Positions 60,647 through 64,000 of a DNA stretch of 64,000 nt are shown here, piece by piece (the stretch's first letter is position 1; each line of letters starts with the position of its first letter). The translations under genes were made by a program, and so were the position numbers. The DNA lies in contig NZ_CP132339.1 in the NCBI RefSeq assembly GCF_030944405.1, positions 2,170,001 through 2,234,000 of the forward strand. The letters run 5' to 3'. Source of the stretch: Janthinobacterium sp. J1-1. Its GTDB lineage: Bacteria > Pseudomonadota > Gammaproteobacteria > Burkholderiales > Burkholderiaceae_D. The notes beneath the pieces were generated by a model, which saw only the letters and a program-made list of their open reading frames with translations, ran no database searches and had not been told where the DNA came from.

Positions 60647-63055
60647 ATGGCTACCAAACAAAACACCCCATCGGTCGATGGCGCAGGTTCCGTCTTGAGC
60701 AGCTCGGGCGGCCCGTCCGACACGACGCCGCCGCAAAGCCTGGGCAGCAGCAATGACGCGGCCGACACCCTGCTGCGCAAGGTGGCCGCCAGCCAGGCCC
60801 TGGCCGACGCCATGCCCGACAATCCGAATGTCGCCGGCCAGTATGGCGAGGCGGCGCGCAGTCCGGAAGAAGGGGTGCATGTGGACGCCAGCGACCCGGC
60901 CGCCACCGGCAGCACCACCGGCGAAACCACGGCCTCGCCGAAAACCGGCGATGGCCAGCCTGCGCTGGGCGCCAATGCGGGTACCGCGCCGCTGGACCGC
61001 GCGCGCGCCGACGACAGCGGTCGCGTGCTGACCACCAACCAGGGCGTGCCGGTGGGCGACAACCAGAATTCGCTCAAAGCAGGGTTGCGCGGCCATACCC
61101 TGATGGAAGATTTCATCCTGCGCGAAAAGCTCACGCACTTTGATCATGAGCGTATCCCCGAACGCGTCGTGCATGCGCGCGGTTCGGCCGCCCACGGCTA
61201 CTTCGAATGCTACAAGGAACAAAGCGACCTGACGCGCGCCTCGCTGTTTGCCAGGGCCGGCAAGCGCACGCCCGTGTTCGTGCGCTTTTCCACCGTGGCC
61301 GGCGAACGCGGTTCGACCGATACGGCGCGCGACGTGCGCGGCTTTGCCGTCAAGTTCTATACGGACGAAGGCAACTGGGATCTGGTCGGCAACAATATTC
61401 CCGTCTTCTTTATCCAGGACGCGATGAAATTCCCCGACCTGGTGCATGCGGTCAAGCCCGAGCCGCACAACGGCATTCCGCAGGCAGCCAGCGCGCATGA
61501 CACCTTCTGGGATTTCGCCTCGCTGATGCCGGAAATTACGCATATGCTGATGTGGGCCATGTCCGACCGCGCGATTCCGCGCAGCTACCGCACCATGCAG
61601 GGCTTTGGCGTGCATACCTTCCGCCTGGTCAATGCCGAAGGCCAGTCCGTGTTCTGTAAATTCCACTGGTCGCCCACGGCCGGCACGCATTCGCTGGTCT
61701 GGGACGAGGCCGTCAAGATCAGTGGCGCCGACTCCGATTTCCACCGCCGCGACCTGTGGGAAGCCATCGAATGCGGCGAATATCCCGAGTGGGAACTGGC
61801 GTTCCAGGTCTTCACGGAAGAGCAGGCCGACGCGTTCGAATTCGACGTGCTGGACCCGACCAAGCTGATTCCCGAGGAAATGATTCCATTGACGCCGGTC
61901 GGCAAGATGGTGCTCAACCGTAACCCGGACAATTTCTTTGCCGAGACCGAGCAGGTGGCCTTCTGTACCGCGCACATCGTGCCCGGCATAGATTTCAGTA
62001 ACGATCCGCTGCTGCAAGGGCGTATCCATTCCTATGTGGACACGCAGATCAGCCGCCTCGGTGGCGCCAATTTCCATGAGATCCCGATCAACTCGGCCAT
62101 TGCGCCCGTGCACAACAACCAGCGCGACGGCATTCACCGCCAGGCCATCAACCGTGGCCGCGTGGCCTACGAGCCGAACTCGCTGGCCGGCGGCGCGCCG
62201 TACCAGGCCGGCAGCCGCGGCTTCAACAGCTTCCCGCAGCCGACCGAAGGCGACAAGGTGCGCGGCAAGCCCGAGAAATTCGCCGAGCATTATGGCCAGG
62301 CGCGCCTGTTCTTCATCAGCCAGACGCCGCCCGAGCAGGACCATATCGCCAACGCCTTCCGCTTCGAGCTGAGCAAGGTGCAGACCGTGGCCATCCGCAA
62401 GCGCATCGTCGCCATGCTGCGCAATGTCGATGAAACGCTGGCGCAGAAGGTGGCCGATGGCCTGGGCCTGGCCTTGCCGCCGGCCATGCCGACCCTGGAC
62501 CTGGTGCCGATTCCGGACTACGCGCCGGCGCCGTCCTTGTCGCTGACCTTCCGTCTTGGCAAGACCGGCATCCACACCAAACGCGTGGCCATCCTGGTGG
62601 GGCCGGGCAGCGACGCGGCGCAGGTGCGCGCCATCTACGCCTCGCTGCTGGCGGACGGCGCCGTGCCGCGCCTGGTGGGCAGCGCCCTGGGCCAGGTCGA
62701 TACCAAGGCCGGTGCGCCGCTGGCCGTCGAAGTGACGCTGGAAACGGCGCCGGCGGTGCTGTTCGACGGCGTCGTCATTCCCGATGGCGAAGCGGCGGCC
62801 CAGCAACTGAGCCTGGACGCCAACGCGCTCGACTTCGTGCGCCTGCAATACCGCCACTGCAAGCCGCTGCTGGTGATCGACGCCGGCAAGACCCTGCTCG
62901 ACAAGGCCGGCGTGCCGTTGACCTTGCCGGACGGCAGTGCCGATCCGGCCCTCGTCATCGCCGCCGCTGGCGATGCCAAGGCGGTGGCGGCGTTCAAGAA
63001 GGCGCTGGCCGGCCAGCGTGCGTATGCGCGCGAGACGGATCCGCCGCGCGTTTAA
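60647..63055 (+). CDS. katE: Large-subunit catalase (HPII type)
   Basis: The 802-residue protein destroys hydrogen peroxide using heme. An extended, Ser/Gly/Thr-rich N-terminus (about 125 residues) precedes the core. The catalytic His is His176 in [15 protein letters not shown], the Asn region is [31 protein letters not shown], and the heme-iron Tyr region is [22 protein letters not shown]-terminal flavodoxin/GATase-like domain ([27 protein letters not shown]...[12 protein letters not shown]) marks the large clade (753 in E. coli). GGAGATAT precedes the ATG. Confidence 0.96.
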   Translation: MATKQNTPSVDGAGSVLSSSGGPSDTTPPQSLGSSNDAADTLLRKVAASQALADAMPDNPNVAGQYGEAARSPEEGVHVDASDPAATGSTTGETTASPKTGDGQPALGANAGTAPLDRARADDSGRVLTTNQGVPVGDNQNSLKAGLRGHTLMEDFILREKLTHFDHERIPERVVHARGSAAHGYFECYKEQSDLTRASLFARAGKRTPVFVRFSTVAGERGSTDTARDVRGFAVKFYTDEGNWDLVGNNIPVFFIQDAMKFPDLVHAVKPEPHNGIPQAASAHDTFWDFASLMPEITHMLMWAMSDRAIPRSYRTMQGFGVHTFRLVNAEGQSVFCKFHWSPTAGTHSLVWDEAVKISGADSDFHRRDLWEAIECGEYPEWELAFQVFTEEQADAFEFDVLDPTKLIPEEMIPLTPVGKMVLNRNPDNFFAETEQVAFCTAHIVPGIDFSNDPLLQGRIHSYVDTQISRLGGANFHEIPINSAIAPVHNNQRDGIHRQAINRGRVAYEPNSLAGGAPYQAGSRGFNSFPQPTEGDKVRGKPEKFAEHYGQARLFFISQTPPEQDHIANAFRFELSKVQTVAIRKRIVAMLRNVDETLAQKVADGLGLALPPAMPTLDLVPIPDYAPAPSLSLTFRLGKTGIHTKRVAILVGPGSDAAQVRAIYASLLADGAVPRLVGSALGQVDTKAGAPLAVEVTLETAPAVLFDGVVIPDGEAAAQQLSLDANALDFVRLQYRHCKPLLVIDAGKTLLDKAGVPLTLPDGSADPALVIAAAGDAKAVAAFKKALAGQRAYARETDPPRV

Positions 63056-63067
63056 GTTAGCGTAAAG

Positions 63068-63151
63068 CCAGGGTCAGTTCCTTCGGAATCGGAATGCCTC
63101 CCACTGGGAGGCATTCCCCCGACGGGACTCGGCGTCCCCGCCTGACCCTGG
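63068..63151 (-). repeat. Intergenic structured repeat, copy C
   Basis: CCAGGGTCAG (63068-63077) and CTGACCCTGG (63142-63151) form the outer stem; inside, GGAATGCCTCCC and GGGAGGCATTCC (63091-63117) form a perfect 12-bp hairpin with a 3-base loop. The reverse complement holds CGGGGACGCCGAGTCCC, shared exactly with copy B. It follows katE and may end its transcript. Confidence 0.7.
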
Positions 63152-63276
63152 TTCTCCGCTGCGTCATAGTTTTACTCAGCAATCCGCACGCCTTTCCATC
63201 TTTCTGCAACATAAACAATAAAAATTCCCCGCGGTGATATGCTGCTGACTGTAGCGGTTGGTGCCTTCAGGCACGA

Positions 63277-64000
63277 ATGAACCGCACCAGCAAACACGAT
63301 CACGACAGCCGCATGGACAAGTACACACCAAGAACCTGGAATCCGGGAGAACGCCCGAACTTGCCCGGTTCGCCATCGACGCCCGAGCACTCGACGCCGA
63401 AGCGCGTCGCGTACTTTATCGTCGGCCTGATCGTGGCGCTGACGGGCGGCCTGGGCAATGGCCTGGTGACGGCCAATATCCTCAACCTGCAAGGCTCGCT
63501 GGGCGCCTACGCCTACCAGATGCAGTGGTTGCCGGCTGCTTACGTGATGACGATTGTGTCCATGAATCTGCTGCTGGTGAAATTTCGCCAGCAGTTCGGC
63601 CTGCGCCTGTTTACGGAAGCATTTTTGATCCTGTATGCGCTGGTCACCTTTGCCCATTTGTATGCGAACACCCTGTCGTCGGCGATCGCCGTGCGCGCCG
63701 CGCATGGCATGGTGGGCGGCGCGCTGGGCGTGCTGGGCCTGTATTACACCTTGCAGGCTTTTCCCGCCAAACACCGGCTCAAAGGCGTGGTGCTGGGCCT
63801 CGGTTTTGCCCAGCTGGCGCTGCCGCTGGCGCGCATCTTTACCTCCGAACTGCTGGAACTGGGCGAGTGGCACGGCCTGTATCTGTTCGAGCTGGGCCTG
63901 TGCCTGCTGGCGCTGGGCTGCGTGCTGGCCCTGAAACTGCCGCCGGGCGACCGCATGCAGACCTTCGAGCCGCTCGACTTCCTCACCTTTATTTTATTTG
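63277..64000 (+). CDS. MFS transporter (partial, 3' end beyond window)
   Basis: The frame is open from an ATG at 63277 (another at 63313) to the last base. The first ~45 residues are hydrophilic, then hydrophobic helices follow: VAYFIVGLIVALTGGLGNGLVTANI, YQMQWLPAAYVMTIVSMNLLLVKF, FLILYALVTFAHLYA, IAVRAAHGMVGGALGVLGLYYTLQ, and LFELGLCLLALGCVLAL. The WLPAAYVMT segment resembles motif C/D regions of drug-exporting (DHA2-like) MFS proteins. Substrate unknown. Confidence 0.75.
   Translation, partial: MNRTSKHDHDSRMDKYTPRTWNPGERPNLPGSPSTPEHSTPKRVAYFIVGLIVALTGGLGNGLVTANILNLQGSLGAYAYQMQWLPAAYVMTIVSMNLLLVKFRQQFGLRLFTEAFLILYALVTFAHLYANTLSSAIAVRAAHGMVGGALGVLGLYYTLQAFPAKHRLKGVVLGLGFAQLALPLARIFTSELLELGEWHGLYLFELGLCLLALGCVLALKLPPGDRMQTFEPLDFLTFILF

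Noticed and set aside
60623..62857. 744-residue minus-strand open frame opposite katE
   Set aside because: katE is certain; the antisense frame is a GC artefact.
1..64000. CRISPR arrays, prophage, integron or rRNA operon
   Set aside because: No regularly spaced direct repeats, phage structural genes, integrase or rRNA sequence was seen on either strand.

Overview
The window reads as a chromosomal segment of a high-GC betaproteobacterium, most likely Oxalobacteraceae (Janthinobacterium/Duganella/Massilia type). The reasons are the order yebC-purD-...-hemF-nadD-rsfS-rlmH-maf-rng, the many two-component, AraC and TonB systems, and the style of the protein families. This taxonomic call is an inference from gene content. 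Genes are tightly packed and no stretch longer than 300 bases lacks a gene.

Layout. 1-2740: the end of a LuxR-type response regulator and two cell-surface polysaccharide genes (GT9 glycosyltransferase, O-antigen ligase). 2983-5467: a short malic enzyme divergent from a LacI-family regulator, with LacI-type palindromes between them, one of them exactly between the -35 and -10 of the malic enzyme promoter. 5533-9870: a hypothetical protein, LysE exporter, AraC regulator, aspartyl protease and RNase G. 9914-13299: maf, rlmH, rsfS (with a long Lys/Ala tail), nadD, hemF. 13401-16978: four adjacent, mutually related membrane proteins of unknown function lying between hemF and purD. 17045-19110: purD and yebC. 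19256-28935: a PhoD-like phosphatase with inserts, EamA transporter, mgsA, quinone oxidoreductase plus a coupled 37-residue membrane peptide, DUF4136 lipoprotein, pepN and fbp. 29020: tRNA-Thr(CGT).

29208-39681 is more accessory: a lipid-kinase-like protein, a lipoprotein, a cupin, an IS1595-family element whose right end supplies the stop codon of an AraC gene, a PfpI protein, an orphan FecR-like fragment, and a coupled MOSC/GATase/redoxin/AhpD operon behind a Cys-rich MarR regulator with palindromic sites. 39688-50085: porin plus amidohydrolase, a DUF1275 protein, a large beta-propeller sensor kinase convergent with its probable response regulator, an isochorismatase, an XapX protein, and a second kinase/regulator pair. 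50310-59889: a Tat-exported alpha/beta hydrolase and DoxX protein divergent around a perfect 16-bp inverted repeat; then a Fur-box-preceded sigma/FecR/TonB-receptor iron system followed by a three-subunit FAD/Fe-S/cytochrome c periplasmic dehydrogenase. 60113-64000: DUF883 protein, large catalase katE, and the start of an MFS transporter.

The best candidate for an undescribed system is the four-gene cluster at 13401-16978. Three of its proteins carry two copies each of an approximately 50-residue helical repeat before or beside one membrane segment, and two share a four-cysteine domain on the other side of that segment. Other signals worth checking are a dispersed structured intergenic repeat (copies at 21760, 48551 and 63068), the LacI operator layout, and the MarR redox operon.
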